Source: Oxalobacteraceae bacterium
GTDB lineage: Bacteria; Pseudomonadota; Gammaproteobacteria; Burkholderiales; Burkholderiaceae_D
NCBI GenBank assembly: GCA_900299005.1
Contig: OMID01000083.1
Span: forward strand, 1 to 51,412
Length of the DNA: 51,412 nucleotides
Reading direction: 5' to 3'
The notes beneath the pieces were generated by a model that had not been told where the DNA came from, did no database searches, and was given only the letters and a program-made list of their open reading frames with translations. Shown here one piece after another: positions 26,805 to 36,864 of this stretch. The first letter of the stretch is position 1. Each line of letters begins with the position of its first letter. A program made the translations under genes and the position numbers.

Positions 26805-29480
26805 TCAGCTGCCTTCGAGGAAGCTCTTGAGCTTGTCGGAGCGGGACGGGTGGCGCAGCTTGCGCAGTGCCTTGGCCTCGATCTGGCGAATACGCTCGCG
26901 AGTGACGTCAAATTGCTTGCCAACCTCTTCTAGCGTGTGGTCTGTCGACATCTCGATACCGAAACGCATGCGCAATACCTTGGCTTCGCGCGGTGTCAGC
27001 GAGTCCAGCACATCCTTGACCACTCCCCGCATCGACGCATGGAGTGCAGCATCGGCCGGAGCCAGCGTGTTGTTGTCCTCGATGAAGTCGCCGAGATGAG
27101 AATCGTCGTCGTCACCGATCGGCGTTTCCATGGAAATTGGTTCCTTGGCGATCTTCATGATCTTGCGGATTTTGTCCTCGGGCATTTCCATCTTCAAGGC
27201 CAGCGTTGCCGGATCCGGCTCGGCCCCGGTCTCTTGAAGGATTTGACGGGAGATCCGGTTCATCTTGTTGATGGTTTCGATCATGTGGACCGGGATACGG
27301 ATCGTTCTTGCCTGATCAGCGATGGAACGCGTGATCGCCTGCCGAATCCACCAGGTGGCATACGTCGAAAATTTGTAACCACGACGATATTCAAACTTGT
27401 CTACCGCCTTCATCAGACCGATATTTCCCTCCTGGATGAGGTCGAGGAATTGCAATCCGCGGTTGGTATATTTCTTCGCGATCGAGATGACCAGTCGCAG
27501 GTTCGCCTCCGTCATCTCGCGCTTGGCCTTGCGCGCCTTGGTCTCTCCGGCAGCCATTTTCTTGTTGATCTCACGCAGATCCGGCAGCGGCAACACGACG
27601 CGCGCCTGGAGATCGATCAGCTTCTGCTGAAGTTCTTTAACGGCTGGCACATTACGTGCGAGCACGGTGCTATAGGCGTGGTTGGCGTTCACCTCACCAT
27701 CAACCCACTTGAGGTTTGTCTCGTTGCCGGGGAAAACCTTGATGAAATGCGTACGCGGCATGCCGCACTTGTTGACTGCAACATCGAGGATCTGGCGTTC
27801 GATCTGGCGCACCTCATCGACCTGACCACGCAGGGTGTCGCACAATTTCTCGACAACCTTCGCAGTAAAACGGATGCCCATGAGCTCATTGGAAATAGCT
27901 TCCTGCGCCTTCACATAGGTCTTGCTGTTGTAGCCCTCCCTCTCGAAGGACTTGCGCATCTTGTCGAACTGAGAGGAAATGACGGCGAACTTGCCAAGTG
28001 AGTCACGCTTGAGCTGCTCGAGCTGTTCTGCGGAAAAACCTGCTGCGCCACCGTTGGTGTTCTCTTCTTCCTCGTCCTCTTCGTCTTCCTCTTCGTCCTC
28101 CTCGTCCTCCTCATCGTCATCAGAGGCGGCGGATTTCAGGGCTGGCGTGGGCACGGGCTCATCTTCGGGTGCGTTCGGGTCAACTAGGCCATCAACGACC
28201 TCGTCGATTTTCATCTCGTCCTTGCCAATGCGATCGGCGAGCGCGAGGATTTCGGAAATCGTCATTGGGCAGGCCGAGATCGCCTGAATCATGTCTTTGA
28301 GGCCGCTTTCGATGCGCTTGGCGATCTCAATTTCCCCCTCGCGGGTGAGTAGCTCGACCGAGCCCATCTCGCGCATGTACATCCTGACCGGATCGGTCGT
28401 GCGACCGAAATCGGAATCGACGGTCTGCAATGCCGCTTCGGCAGCTGCATCGGCATCATCATCGTTGGCCACCGTGGCCACACTGTCGGAGAGCAACAGC
28501 GCCTCAGCGTCAGGCGCATGCTCGTAAACGGCAATGCCCATGTCGTTGAAGGTACCGATAATGCCCTCGATCGCTTCAGGATCGACGATATTCTCTGGCA
28601 GGTGGTCATTGATCTCTGCATGCGTCAGGAAGCCGCGATCCTTGCCCAGCTTGATGAGGCTCTTTAGCTTCTGACGGCGCCGCTCGAGTTCTTCCTCGCT
28701 CGCCTCGGAGTCGGAGGAGAACGCATCCTTGAGGAATTGCTTCTCTTTGGCCTTGCGGTCTCGTGCTCGAGCCTTGTCGGCAGCCTTCAGTTCAGCACGC
28801 TCGACGGCATTGAGTGCTGCAATTTCTTCATTCTCTGGTTGAAAGTCGCGCGGCTTGCGACCGCGACGACCCGGCACCTTGATGCCGGGGAGGATATAGC
28901 CAGAGGTGTCAATTGCTGCTAGCGCGGCGGCATCGGTTGTCTGTTTAACAGACATGATTTTGTGGTTTTCGGCTTTTGGCGGAGCCTTCGCGCCGGCGGC
29001 CGCCTTGGCAGGCGCAGCGGCTTTTTTGACGACTACTTTTGGTTCAGGTTTCCTGGATGTCACAGAAGCTTTCTTTACGGGTGCTTTCGGCGTGACGGTT
29101 GGTTTGGCAGACGCCTTGCGCACCGACTTCGCCGCGGTTTTGCTTGCGGCTACAGTGACCTTGGAGGGCTTCTTGTGCGCCGGCTTGGCAATGGACTTGC
29201 CGGCTTTTGAGACAGCTTTGGCGGGTGCTTTGTTCGCTGTCTTTTTGACCGCAGCCACTTTGGGCTTGGAGGCCGGCTTGCTAACCGACTTGCTAACCGG
29301 CTTGCTGGCGGGCTTGGCCACCGTTTTCGCGGCCGGTTTCTTGGTCGTTGCCTTGGGTGAGGTCTTTACGGCAGGCTTTGCCGGCGGCTTTGCAGTTTTT
29401 GCAGACGCGCGGGAAGGCACTGGCTTAGCGGCCTTGGCCTTGGTTGCAGGAGCTTTAACGGGTTTTTTGGTTGTCGCCAT
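26805..29480 (-). CDS. rpoD: RNA polymerase sigma-70 factor with long basic N-terminal extension
   Basis: RpoD is the housekeeping sigma factor. From ATG 29480 (GGTGG site upstream) the protein has 891 residues, far longer than E. coli's 613. Residues 1-171 are a Lys/Ala/Pro/Ser/Thr low-complexity region; region 1.1 follows ([25 protein letters not shown]). Then come [22 protein letters not shown] (1.2), an acidic Asp/Glu run of about 20 residues in the non-conserved region, [33 protein letters not shown] and [16 protein letters not shown] (2), region 3, and [19 protein letters not shown] with [20 protein letters not shown] (4). A Met at residue 176 (28955) begins the conserved burkholderial part and could be the ancestral start. 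Confidence 0.95.
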   Translation of the reverse strand: MATTKKPVKAPATKAKAAKPVPSRASAKTAKPPAKPAVKTSPKATTKKPAAKTVAKPASKPVSKSVSKPASKPKVAAVKKTANKAPAKAVSKAGKSIAKPAHKKPSKVTVAASKTAAKSVRKASAKPTVTPKAPVKKASVTSRKPEPKVVVKKAAAPAKAAAGAKAPPKAENHKIMSVKQTTDAAALAAIDTSGYILPGIKVPGRRGRKPRDFQPENEEIAALNAVERAELKAADKARARDRKAKEKQFLKDAFSSDSEASEEELERRRQKLKSLIKLGKDRGFLTHAEINDHLPENIVDPEAIEGIIGTFNDMGIAVYEHAPDAEALLLSDSVATVANDDDADAAAEAALQTVDSDFGRTTDPVRMYMREMGSVELLTREGEIEIAKRIESGLKDMIQAISACPMTISEILALADRIGKDEMKIDEVVDGLVDPNAPEDEPVPTPALKSAASDDDEEDEEDEEEDEEDEEEENTNGGAAGFSAEQLEQLKRDSLGKFAVISSQFDKMRKSFEREGYNSKTYVKAQEAISNELMGIRFTAKVVEKLCDTLRGQVDEVRQIERQILDVAVNKCGMPRTHFIKVFPGNETNLKWVDGEVNANHAYSTVLARNVPAVKELQQKLIDLQARVVLPLPDLREINKKMAAGETKARKAKREMTEANLRLVISIAKKYTNRGLQFLDLIQEGNIGLMKAVDKFEYRRGYKFSTYATWWIRQAITRSIADQARTIRIPVHMIETINKMNRISRQILQETGAEPDPATLALKMEMPEDKIRKIMKIAKEPISMETPIGDDDDSHLGDFIEDNNTLAPADAALHASMRGVVKDVLDSLTPREAKVLRMRFGIEMSTDHTLEEVGKQFDVTRERIRQIEAKALRKLRHPSRSDKLKSFLEGS

Positions 29481-29818
29481 GGGTTCATCCACCAAATGGA
29501 ATTGCCGATGCTGCAAAGGGAATCTGGAGGTCGGTCCGGGCTGTGAGTAAAGCCATCTGCAGGCCGGTCATTTGCCGGGCGGTTCTGCGTGGGGTTGGGA
29601 CCGTTCGTCCAGCTGATTCAATGTTATGAAAACTGCCAAACTTCTTTCACCGTGGCTGCACACAACAGCCCGTCACACTGTGGTTGAAACTGTGTCTGAA
29701 AAGCCTTTCATTATATCACATGGCAATACTGTTCTATTTCTAGCAAAGCTTGATCTACTCAAAGTGAAAACGCTCTTTGAGCCGGAATGATCAGACAATT
29801 GTCAAGGCGGGCATGGGA
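29481..29818 (-). other. rpoD upstream region
   Basis: This 338-base gap between dnaG and rpoD holds the extended -10 promoter at 29710-29718 and otherwise a long untranslated leader of about 220 bases for rpoD. I see no RNA gene or coding frame in it. Confidence 0.4.
29710..29718 (-). promoter_or_regulatory. Extended -10 promoter for rpoD
   Basis: The minus strand reads TGATATAAT, a perfect -10 with an upstream TGn extension. No good -35 lies 16-18 bases upstream, as often with extended -10 promoters. It would give rpoD its own transcript independent of dnaG. Confidence 0.55.
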
Positions 29819-31618
29819 TCACGCTTTCGCCTCGTTGTCGATTTCCAAACGAAGCTGCTCGAGCTTGGCTGCGATCTCCCGATATCGCAGCCGATCAGAT
29901 TCTCGGGTCAGGCCGGCCCCAGCCAGCTGCTCCTGCTCGACCTTGAGCGATTTCATGGTGGTCTGACGTACCGCGCCCACAAGCTCGCGCTGAGCAAGGT
30001 CGGGATCATGCGCGGGTTCGGCTGCGATCTCGGCAATCAATCCATCCAGATCGACTCCCTTGGCGCGCAAGGCTTCAGCCAGCACCGCCAGAGTAGCTTC
30101 GCGCGGCAATGCGCGAGCCACCGCAGCGACCATTTCCAGCATGGCCCCGCCGTCGGGAGCGCTGCTCGCCATCAGGCCGAGGTCAGCTTCCGAGATGCCC
30201 GAGGCCAGCGCTGGATTCGCCAACAATAACCGCAGCACCTGACGCTCCAGCTCTACCGGAGGCCGGCGCTTCACCGCCGCCCCCGGCGCGCGCTGATGCC
30301 CGCCCTTGGCGGGTTTACCCAGCTCGAACAAAGATTCGATTTCTGGCACGCTGCTGTCGGTAAGCTGCGCGAGCTGACGCACCAGCTGCAATCGCAAGGC
30401 CGAGACGGGCATGGAGTGGAACAATGGCTTGGCATCGAATTGGACACGCGCTCTTCCCTCGGCGGTCGACAAGTCTTTACCTTCAACTAACTCGGCCATC
30501 AGAAATTGGGATAGCGGCACCGCATCCAGCACAAGCCTCTCAAAGCCCTCATGCCCGTGCTCGCGGATATAGCTATCGGGATCGTGTTCGGGCGGCAGGA
30601 AGAGGAATTTCAGCGTACGGTTGTCCAACGCATGCGCAAGACAAGCCTCCAGGGCGCGCCGGGCTGCGCGACGACCCGCCGTATCGCCATCAAAACTGAA
30701 AATGACATGATCTGTCTGGCGCAGCAGTTTTTGCACATGGATGGGCGTGCAGGCTGTGCCCAGCGTCGCGACGGCTTGCTCAAAGCCGAATTGCGCGAGC
30801 GCGACCACATCCATATAACCTTCGGTAACCAGCACATAGCCTTTCTCTCGGATCGCCTGCCTCGCCTCAAACAGGCCGTAGAGTTCACTCCCTTTCTGGA
30901 ACAACGGTGTCTCGGGAGAATTCAGATATTTCGGTTCGCCAGCGCCCAGCACGCGGCCACCAAAACCAATGACCTGCCCCTTGGCATTTCGGATCGGGAA
31001 CATGATCCGATCGCGAAAGCGGTCATACCGCTTGCGTGAGGACTCCTCTTCCTCGCTGCGCTCGATCACTAGACCCGCCTCGACGAGCACGTCATCCTCG
31101 TAATTGGTGAATACCTGTTTCAGGCTTTCCCAGCCATCGGGCGCGTAGCCAATCCAGAACTTGGCGGCAATATCCCCAGTGAGTCCGCGTCCTTTGAGGT
31201 AATCGATGGCCTTGCGCGCACTGCGCAACTGCTCACGGTAGAACTGACAGGAGAGCATCATCGCCTCGGACAAGGCAAGGCTTTTCGCCTGCTGCTCCAT
31301 GCGTTGCGCGGGCAGCAAACGGTCTTCCTGCTCGGGCACTGTCATGCCGACGCTTTGCGCCAGATCTTTCACCGCCTCCACAAAACCCAAGGCGGAATAC
31401 TCCATCAGAAAACCAATAGCAGTGCCATGCGCGCCACAACCAAAGCAGTGATAAAACTGTTTGGTGGGGCTAACGGTAAAGCTGGGAGATTTTTCGTTGT
31501 GGAAGGGGCAAAGACCACTGAAATTTGCGCCGCCCTTTTTGAGCTGCACGTAGCGACCAACCACATCGACGATGTCGATACGATTGAGCAGATCCTGAAT
31601 AAAACTTTGCGGGATCAT
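29819..31618 (-). CDS. dnaG: DNA primase
   Basis: DnaG makes RNA primers for replication. The 599-residue protein has the N-terminal CHC2 zinc finger (CPFHNEKSPSF and FYHCFGCG), the TOPRIM core with VTEGYMDVVALAQFG near residue 270, FSFDGDTAGRRAA with the metal aspartates, and a C-terminal DnaB-binding domain rich in Ala, Leu and Glu. Length matches E. coli's 581. It lies between yqeY and rpoD in the macromolecular-synthesis cluster, and primer synthesis is thereby linked to ribosome and transcription genes. Confidence 0.96.
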   Translation of the reverse strand: MIPQSFIQDLLNRIDIVDVVGRYVQLKKGGANFSGLCPFHNEKSPSFTVSPTKQFYHCFGCGAHGTAIGFLMEYSALGFVEAVKDLAQSVGMTVPEQEDRLLPAQRMEQQAKSLALSEAMMLSCQFYREQLRSARKAIDYLKGRGLTGDIAAKFWIGYAPDGWESLKQVFTNYEDDVLVEAGLVIERSEEEESSRKRYDRFRDRIMFPIRNAKGQVIGFGGRVLGAGEPKYLNSPETPLFQKGSELYGLFEARQAIREKGYVLVTEGYMDVVALAQFGFEQAVATLGTACTPIHVQKLLRQTDHVIFSFDGDTAGRRAARRALEACLAHALDNRTLKFLFLPPEHDPDSYIREHGHEGFERLVLDAVPLSQFLMAELVEGKDLSTAEGRARVQFDAKPLFHSMPVSALRLQLVRQLAQLTDSSVPEIESLFELGKPAKGGHQRAPGAAVKRRPPVELERQVLRLLLANPALASGISEADLGLMASSAPDGGAMLEMVAAVARALPREATLAVLAEALRAKGVDLDGLIAEIAAEPAHDPDLAQRELVGAVRQTTMKSLKVEQEQLAGAGLTRESDRLRYREIAAKLEQLRLEIDNEAKA

Positions 31619-31654
31619 GCGGGTGAAGGCAACGCGCGATGTCGGATCCGATGC

Positions 31655-32101
31655 TCACTTGCTCAAGGCGGCTTTCACCATGGCCGAGACCGCCGTCATG
31701 TCGGCACGACCGGCAAGCCTGGGCTTGAGCACGCCCATCACCTTGCCCATGTCCTGAGGACCGGCGGCACCCACCGACGCTACAGCGGAAGTGACTTCCG
31801 CCTGTACTTGAGCCTCACTCATCTGCGCGGGCATGTAAGCGTTGAGCACGACGAGCTCTGCTTTTTCGATATCAGCAAGATCCTGACGACCGCCTGCCTC
31901 GAACTGGCTAATCGAATCCTTGCGCTGCTTGATCATTTTCTCGATCACGGCCAGTACCTGGTCATCTTTGAGCTCGATGCGTTCATCAACCTCTTTTTGT
32001 TTGATTGATGCATTGATCAGCCGGATGGTCGCCAGACGACCGCTGTCTTTCGCACGCATGGCGGTTTTCATGTCTTCGCTGATCTGTTCTTTAAGACTCA
32101 T
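31655..32101 (-). CDS. GatB/YqeY domain-containing protein
   Basis: A 148-residue protein of the YqeY family, related to the tail domain of GatB that contacts tRNA; its function is not settled. The sequence has SLKEQISEDMKTAMRAKDSGRLATIRLINASIKQKEVDER, MIKQRKDSISQFEAGGRQDL and DMGKVMGVLKPRLAGRADM, all typical. I chose ATG 32101, nine codons inside the longest frame, because a near-perfect AAGGAG lies five bases before it. It is placed between rpsU and dnaG, a position often seen for yqeY in proteobacteria. Confidence 0.9.
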   Translation of the reverse strand: MSLKEQISEDMKTAMRAKDSGRLATIRLINASIKQKEVDERIELKDDQVLAVIEKMIKQRKDSISQFEAGGRQDLADIEKAELVVLNAYMPAQMSEAQVQAEVTSAVASVGAAGPQDMGKVMGVLKPRLAGRADMTAVSAMVKAALSK

Positions 32102-32140
32102 GGATTCTCCTTGGGCGATCATGAGCACTCACGACCGCAT

Positions 32141-32181
32141 AAAAACGCCAAAACCCGCTGCGGAGACTCCGGAGCGGGTTT
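32141..32181 (-). terminator. Intrinsic terminator between rpsU and yqeY
   Basis: On the minus strand AAACCCGCT pairs with AGCGGGTTT across a 13-base loop, then TTTTGGCGTTTTT follows. It should end much rpsU transcription, giving more S21 than primase or sigma factor, as the rpsU terminator does in E. coli. Confidence 0.78.
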
Positions 32182-32218
32182 GCGATGCTTCAGCCTCACC
32201 CTCGGGCGAGGCGCACCA

Positions 32219-32431
32219 TCAGTAGAGCTTTTTCGGCAACTGCTGGCTGCGGATGCGCTTGTAATGGCGCTTCACGGCGGCAGCATGCTTGCGCTTGCGC
32301 TCTGACGTCGGCTTCTCGTAGAACTCGCGTGCGCGCAGTTCGGTCAGCAGGCCGGTTTTTTCAATGCTGCGCTTGAAGCGGCGGAGGGCGACTTCGAACG
32401 GCTCGTTTTCTTTAACGCGAACAGTAGTCAT
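32219..32431 (-). CDS. rpsU: Small ribosomal subunit protein bS21
   Basis: bS21 is the small basic protein of the 30S platform that helps translation initiation. The 70-residue sequence shows the family pattern: [26 protein letters not shown], a [17 protein letters not shown] middle and a Lys/Arg-rich tail. Length is exactly normal. It is the first gene of the rpsU-yqeY-dnaG-rpoD cluster and is separated from yqeY by an intrinsic terminator. Confidence 0.97.
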   Translation of the reverse strand: MTTVRVKENEPFEVALRRFKRSIEKTGLLTELRAREFYEKPTSERKRKHAAAVKRHYKRIRSQQLPKKLY

Positions 32432-32545
32432 GAATTGATAACGGTACAGTGGTTTTAGCTGAGCCCACGATTATAACAGCCGACAGCCATTGACGGAAGC
32501 TGCGGCTGAAAATCCTTTTTGGGGCTGTATAAGGCGATAAGAATA

Positions 32546-33742
32546 TCAAACCGACAATCCTGCTGCCATGCCCGACGCCCATGCCCACTGAAAATTATAG
32601 CCCCCCAGCCAACCGGTCACATCCACCGCCTCGCCCACAAAATGCAGACCCGGCAGGGCTTTGACCGCCATATCCTGCTGTGACAAGGCGCGGGTATCGA
32701 CCCCACCCAGCGTAACCTCAGCCTTGCGATAGCCTTCCGAACCCTTCGGGCGGATCCGCCAGCGGTTCAGGGATGCGCCCAGCCGACGCAGGGTCGTGTC
32801 AGGCAAATCGGGGATTCGAGCCTCGGGCTTTACCTCGTGCGCAAGCAGCCACGCCTCTGCCAGCCGCGCTGGCAGGATCTGGGATAACCAGTTATTCAAA
32901 TTGCGGCGTATCTCCCGTTTGCCCTCGGTCAGGGCAGTGGCCACATCCAGCCCGGGATACAGATCTAGCGTGATGTCGGTGCCGGGCGTCCAGTAATTCG
33001 AAATTTGCAGCACGGCAGGGCCGGACAGGCCCCGGTGCGTGAACAGCAAATCCTCGCGAAAATGACCGCGCGATTTTTTTTCGCCCGTCTCGATGTCTAT
33101 TTCCAAGGAGATGCCCGCCATGGGTACAAAGGGCTGCCATTCATGCTCGTTGAAGGTCAGCGGCACCAACCCCGGACGCGGCTCGATCACGGGCACATTA
33201 AACTGCTTGGCGATGCGAAAGGCGAAATCTGTCGCGCCAATCTTGGGGATCGATAAACCCCCAGTGGCAATGACCAGTTTGTCAACGACGATGTCGCCTG
33301 AGGTCGTGATTAGTCTGAAAGAGTCACTCTCGCGAGAGACTGATTTAACGACCGAGGGCATGCGCCACTGCACCCGCCCGGCGTCACACTCTGCCTTAAG
33401 CATGGCGATGATATCTTCCGCAGAGCGATCGCAAAACAGCTGGCCTTTGTGCTTCTCATGAAAGGGAATGCGATAACGTTTCACCAGCGAGATGAAATCC
33501 TGCGGTGTGTAACGCGAGAGCGCACTGCGGCAGAAATGCGGATTCTGCGACAGGTAGTTCTGCGGGGTCGCGTTCGCGTTGGTGAAGTTGCAGCGCCCAC
33601 CCCCCGAAATACGGATCTTCTCGGCGAGTTTTTCGGCGTGGTCAATCAACACCACACGCCGCCCGCGCTGACCGGCCACCGATGCGCACATCATCCCAGC
33701 GGCACCCGCCCCGATCACTGCCACATCAAAGGCGTCGCTCAT
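32546..33742 (-). CDS. NAD(P)/FAD-dependent oxidoreductase, BaiN/HI0933 (YhiN) family
   Basis: A 398-residue flavoprotein of unknown substrate. The N-terminal FAD motif is DVAVIGAGAAGMMCASVAG, followed by EKIRISGGGRCNFTNAN, GQLFCDRSAEDI and VIATGGLSIPKIGATDFAF; the C-terminus has VTLGGVDTRAL and LHFVGEAVDVTGWLGGYNFQWAWASG, the second half of the FAD fold. I set the start at ATG 33742, just before the FAD motif, since upstream frame overlaps ybiB and has no family match. It overlaps ybiB by 4 bases (ATGA), so the two are likely co-translated. Confidence 0.9.
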   Translation of the reverse strand: MSDAFDVAVIGAGAAGMMCASVAGQRGRRVVLIDHAEKLAEKIRISGGGRCNFTNANATPQNYLSQNPHFCRSALSRYTPQDFISLVKRYRIPFHEKHKGQLFCDRSAEDIIAMLKAECDAGRVQWRMPSVVKSVSRESDSFRLITTSGDIVVDKLVIATGGLSIPKIGATDFAFRIAKQFNVPVIEPRPGLVPLTFNEHEWQPFVPMAGISLEIDIETGEKKSRGHFREDLLFTHRGLSGPAVLQISNYWTPGTDITLDLYPGLDVATALTEGKREIRRNLNNWLSQILPARLAEAWLLAHEVKPEARIPDLPDTTLRRLGASLNRWRIRPKGSEGYRKAEVTLGGVDTRALSQQDMAVKALPGLHFVGEAVDVTGWLGGYNFQWAWASGMAAGLSV

Positions 33743-34713
33743 GAGCGTGAGCGCAACTGGCGCGCCACTTGCACACACTGACGAACCTGCTCCGCGATCG
33801 GCTCGGGTACCGCTTGCTTGCCATCGAGGGCCTGAGATATCCAGCGCGCCGTCGTTGTCGCATCGCTGGCGGCTGGCAGCGGTGGAAATTCGTCGACGGG
33901 GTGCTGTTTTTCTATGAGCACCGTCGGCTTGTTGTCGTGAAACCAAATCACTGCCTGAGCACGTTTCGCGTTCGCGACCGTCTCACCCTCGGTACCCCGC
34001 ATCAGGAAAACATCTCCCCGCGCCGCAGGGGCTACGGTCGAAAAATATTCCGTCAGCAGGGTCAGATATTCGGGGTGCGTGTAGGACACCAGTCGCAGTG
34101 CGGGTTGCAGAAAAGGCTGGATGATTTTCACCAGTGTGTGGGTTGAATTGCGCAGGCCCAGCACACGTCGCAATTCCAGCAAATAATGTAAGCGTGGCGC
34201 GAGTATCTTGATGGGGATGAAGGCCGGGTAATGCTGGCCAAACGCGCCGGACAGAGACTTCGCGTCGGCAACCGCCGCAATATCCATCTCGGCGAGTATC
34301 TCTGCCGTTGTCACCCGCCCGGGATCATGACGAACGCCATGGATCAGCACCGGAACCCCCTCACGCGCCAGCAGACAAGCAAGCAGCGGGGTGAGATTGG
34401 GCATCTGTCGCGAACCGTTGTAGCTGGGGATGACAACCGGCGCAAACTCCGATGCTGACTCTGGCACCTGGAGCGCTTCAAACGAGGTCTCAGCTGCATC
34501 AAGAAAACCCCCGATCTCATTCACGGATTCACCCTTGATCCGCATGCCGATCAGCACAGCTCCCATTTCCAGCTCTGACACCCGCCCTTCGAGCATCGCT
34601 GTGTACAGCGCGCGCGCATCATCACGAGACAAATCTCGCGCACCTTTTTTGCCACGACCGATCTCGCGGATAAACGGCGCGGCATGGAACATGTTTTGGG
34701 CAGGATCGTTCAT
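33739..34713 (-). CDS. ybiB: DNA-binding protein YbiB (TrpD2-like)
   Basis: YbiB is a relative of anthranilate phosphoribosyltransferase (TrpD) that in E. coli binds nucleic acid and is under LexA control. The 324-residue protein has the TrpD-type N-terminal helical domain (GARDLSRDDARALYTAMLEGRVSELEMGAVLIGMRIKGES) and PSYNGSRQMPNLTPLLACLLAREGVPVLIHG, where the enzyme's GTGGD loop is changed to YNGSRQ. The LVKIIQPFLQPALRLVSYTHPEYL and MRGTEGETVAN segments follow. It is probably not a Trp enzyme. It shares a transcript with the flavoprotein downstream. Confidence 0.88.
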   Translation of the reverse strand: MNDPAQNMFHAAPFIREIGRGKKGARDLSRDDARALYTAMLEGRVSELEMGAVLIGMRIKGESVNEIGGFLDAAETSFEALQVPESASEFAPVVIPSYNGSRQMPNLTPLLACLLAREGVPVLIHGVRHDPGRVTTAEILAEMDIAAVADAKSLSGAFGQHYPAFIPIKILAPRLHYLLELRRVLGLRNSTHTLVKIIQPFLQPALRLVSYTHPEYLTLLTEYFSTVAPAARGDVFLMRGTEGETVANAKRAQAVIWFHDNKPTVLIEKQHPVDEFPPLPAASDATTTARWISQALDGKQAVPEPIAEQVRQCVQVARQLRSRS

Positions 34714-34943
34714 CCTCCAAGAGTACTACGAAGCGCTGTCTGTGGCCGCTCGCCCAAGCATCACACCCTGACCCTGCTGCATGATTCGCCGACTTTACAA
34801 TACAGGCATCCCCGCCTATGCTGCGTCTTGCCCAAAGAGTTGACGACCACCGCGCCAGAGACACACAAGATTCGTGATCCTCGCCTGTTGCAGATTCAGG
34901 GGTGTTCAGTCCACCGAGCACTCATCTCTCCTCATCCCACTCC

Positions 34944-35687
34944 ATGACACTTCGGTTTACTGCCGCCTACCACACCAGTCCCGGACTTCGCGCACAAAAT
35001 GATGACGTCGTTGGGATGGTCGCCCCCGATGAACCGGAACTCTCGACCAAAGGCATGCTTGCCGCCGTTGCAGATGGCGTCTCAGGTAGCGATGGCGGTC
35101 GCGAGGCGGCAGAATCCATCGTGAGCGATCTGCTCGAGGATTACTACGGATTACCAGCAGCGAGGGATGTTGGGCAGGCGCTGAAGAACACCATTCAGAC
35201 AATCAACCGCCGGCTCAACAAGCGGGGTGCGGCCCGCAGCCCGCGTGGCGGGATGGCAACGACACTGACGGCACTGGTCTTGCATGAAAATTTTTATCAC
35301 TTCTCCCATGTGGGCGACTCTCGGCTTTACCGGCTGCGCGATGAGGAACTCACGCAGCTTACGGTGGATCACGTGCTGGACAACACCAAGCACAAGCATG
35401 TACTGACGCGCGCGGTGGGGCTTGATCTACAACTTGCTATTGATCAGGGGATGGGTCCGCTGGCAGTGGGCGATATTTTTCTGCTGGCTACCGACGGTGT
35501 GTGGTCTTTTCTGCCGGAGCACGAACTCAGCTGGCACTTGTCCGAGCTGATCGGTGATAAACGCAGCGCAGAAGGCACCGCCAAGCTACTGGTCGATGCC
35601 GCGCTGGCTGCTGGCTCAAAAGACAATCTGTCCGCGCTCGTGGTGCGCATTGATCGGCTGCCTGCAGAGGAGCCATCCCCCACTTGA
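34944..35687 (+). CDS. PP2C-family protein serine/threonine phosphatase
   Basis: A 247-residue stand-alone PPM phosphatase. Metal-binding motifs are in order: RAQNDDVVG near residue 16, [19 protein letters not shown] near 40, [32 protein letters not shown] near 180, and [11 protein letters not shown] at the C-terminus. In many Burkholderiales a similar phosphatase domain is fused to a Ser/Thr kinase; here the protein stops after the phosphatase and no kinase gene lies beside it. Start ATG 34944 is just before the first conserved strand. Its substrate is unknown. Confidence 0.87.
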   Translation: MTLRFTAAYHTSPGLRAQNDDVVGMVAPDEPELSTKGMLAAVADGVSGSDGGREAAESIVSDLLEDYYGLPAARDVGQALKNTIQTINRRLNKRGAARSPRGGMATTLTALVLHENFYHFSHVGDSRLYRLRDEELTQLTVDHVLDNTKHKHVLTRAVGLDLQLAIDQGMGPLAVGDIFLLATDGVWSFLPEHELSWHLSELIGDKRSAEGTAKLLVDAALAAGSKDNLSALVVRIDRLPAEEPSPT

Positions 35688-35809
35688 TCGGCCTGACGTG
35701 CTCCTTGGCGCTGCCGCATCCGGCGCCCTGTCAGACTACGATCGACCTTTCACTTACAATACCGTCCCGCAAAGCACCTGCCAACCCACCGACTCCCTTC
35801 ACACCTTTC

Positions 35810-36847
35810 ATGATCGTCCTCGGCGTCGAGTCCTCCTGCGATGAAACGGGTCTTGCGCTCTATGACACAGAGCGCGGTTTGCTCTCGCATGCGCTCCATT
35901 CCCAAGTCGCGATGCATGAAGCCTACGGTGGCGTGGTGCCGGAGCTCGCATCGCGCGATCATGTGCGACGCGCCATTCCATTACTTGAGCAGGTGCTTGC
36001 CGATAGTCACACCGACCTCTCCGCGATCGATGCCATCGCCTACACGCAAGGGCCGGGGCTGGCCGGTGCGCTGCTGGTGGGGGCATCGGTAGCGAATGGG
36101 CTGGCACTGGCACTGGACAAGCCCGTGCTGGGCGTGCACCACCTGGAAGGTCATTTACTCTCGCCGCTGCTCTCGGCCACCCCTCCCGAATTTCCCTTCG
36201 TCGCACTACTGGTATCGGGCGGCCACACGCAACTGATGTGCGTTGATGGCGTCGGCGCCTACACGCTGCTGGGCGAAACACTCGATGATGCCGCCGGCGA
36301 GGCCTTCGACAAATCAGCCAAACTGCTGGGGCTAGGTTATCCCGGCGGCCCGGCAATTTCGCGGCTGGCCGAGTATGGTGATCCTGAGGCCTATCAATTG
36401 CCGCGCCCCATGCTGCACGCGAAGACGCTGGATTTCAGTTTTTCGGGTCTGAAGACCGCCGTGCTGACCCTGGTGAAAAATCACCACACCCATCTGTGCG
36501 AGCAAGACAAGGCTAATATCGCACGCGCCTTTGTTGATGCGATTGTCGAGGTCCTGGTAGCAAAATGTCTTTCTGCCTTAAAGCAAACCGGCATGAAGCG
36601 ACTGGTCATTGCCGGCGGCGTCGGGGCAAACGTGCAGTTGCGTCAATCGCTGAATGCCGCAGCGGCGAAGAAACGCTTCGATGTGTTTTATCCGGAACTG
36701 GCCTTGTGCACGGATAATGGCGCCATGATCGCGTTTGCCGGCGCGATGCGCCTGCAGCGCGATCCGGCAGCAGCTCGCTACGAGTATGCATTCAACGTGC
36801 GACCACGCTGGCCACTGCATGAGTTGCAGCCGGCCCAGACATCTTAA
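35810..36847 (+). CDS. tsaD: tRNA t6A synthase subunit TsaD
   Basis: TsaD transfers threonylcarbamoyl to A37 of ANN-decoding tRNAs, working with TsaB, TsaC and TsaE. The 345-residue protein begins [17 protein letters not shown] and has [18 protein letters not shown] with the His metal ligands, [77 protein letters not shown] and the final [13 protein letters not shown] with [13 protein letters not shown] chose ATG 35810 as it stands right before the first strand; the longer frame has no family match. TsaE lies about 7 kb downstream on the same strand. Confidence 0.96.
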   Translation: MIVLGVESSCDETGLALYDTERGLLSHALHSQVAMHEAYGGVVPELASRDHVRRAIPLLEQVLADSHTDLSAIDAIAYTQGPGLAGALLVGASVANGLALALDKPVLGVHHLEGHLLSPLLSATPPEFPFVALLVSGGHTQLMCVDGVGAYTLLGETLDDAAGEAFDKSAKLLGLGYPGGPAISRLAEYGDPEAYQLPRPMLHAKTLDFSFSGLKTAVLTLVKNHHTHLCEQDKANIARAFVDAIVEVLVAKCLSALKQTGMKRLVIAGGVGANVQLRQSLNAAAAKKRFDVFYPELALCTDNGAMIAFAGAMRLQRDPAAARYEYAFNVRPRWPLHELQPAQTS

Positions 36848-36864
36848 TGGCTCTTGCGGGGCGA

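Noticed and set aside
26937-28001. Plus-strand frame of 354 codons inside rpoD
   Set aside because: Antisense shadow of a strongly conserved sigma-70 gene; no motif or ribosome-binding site.
28060-28130. CTC/CTT-rich simple repeat
   Set aside because: It codes for the acidic Asp/Glu run of RpoD's non-conserved region, a known feature of such sigma factors.
28906-29550. Long plus-strand frame of 214 codons opposite the rpoD start
   Set aside because: It is the mirror of the Lys/Ala/Pro-rich region; its Ala/Gly/Leu/Phe-rich protein reflects the complement of biased codons and has no domain.
35684-35809. N-terminal extension of TsaD by 42 codons
   Set aside because: The extra residues are Pro/Thr-rich and unlike any TsaD; the ATG at 35810 starts the conserved fold directly.
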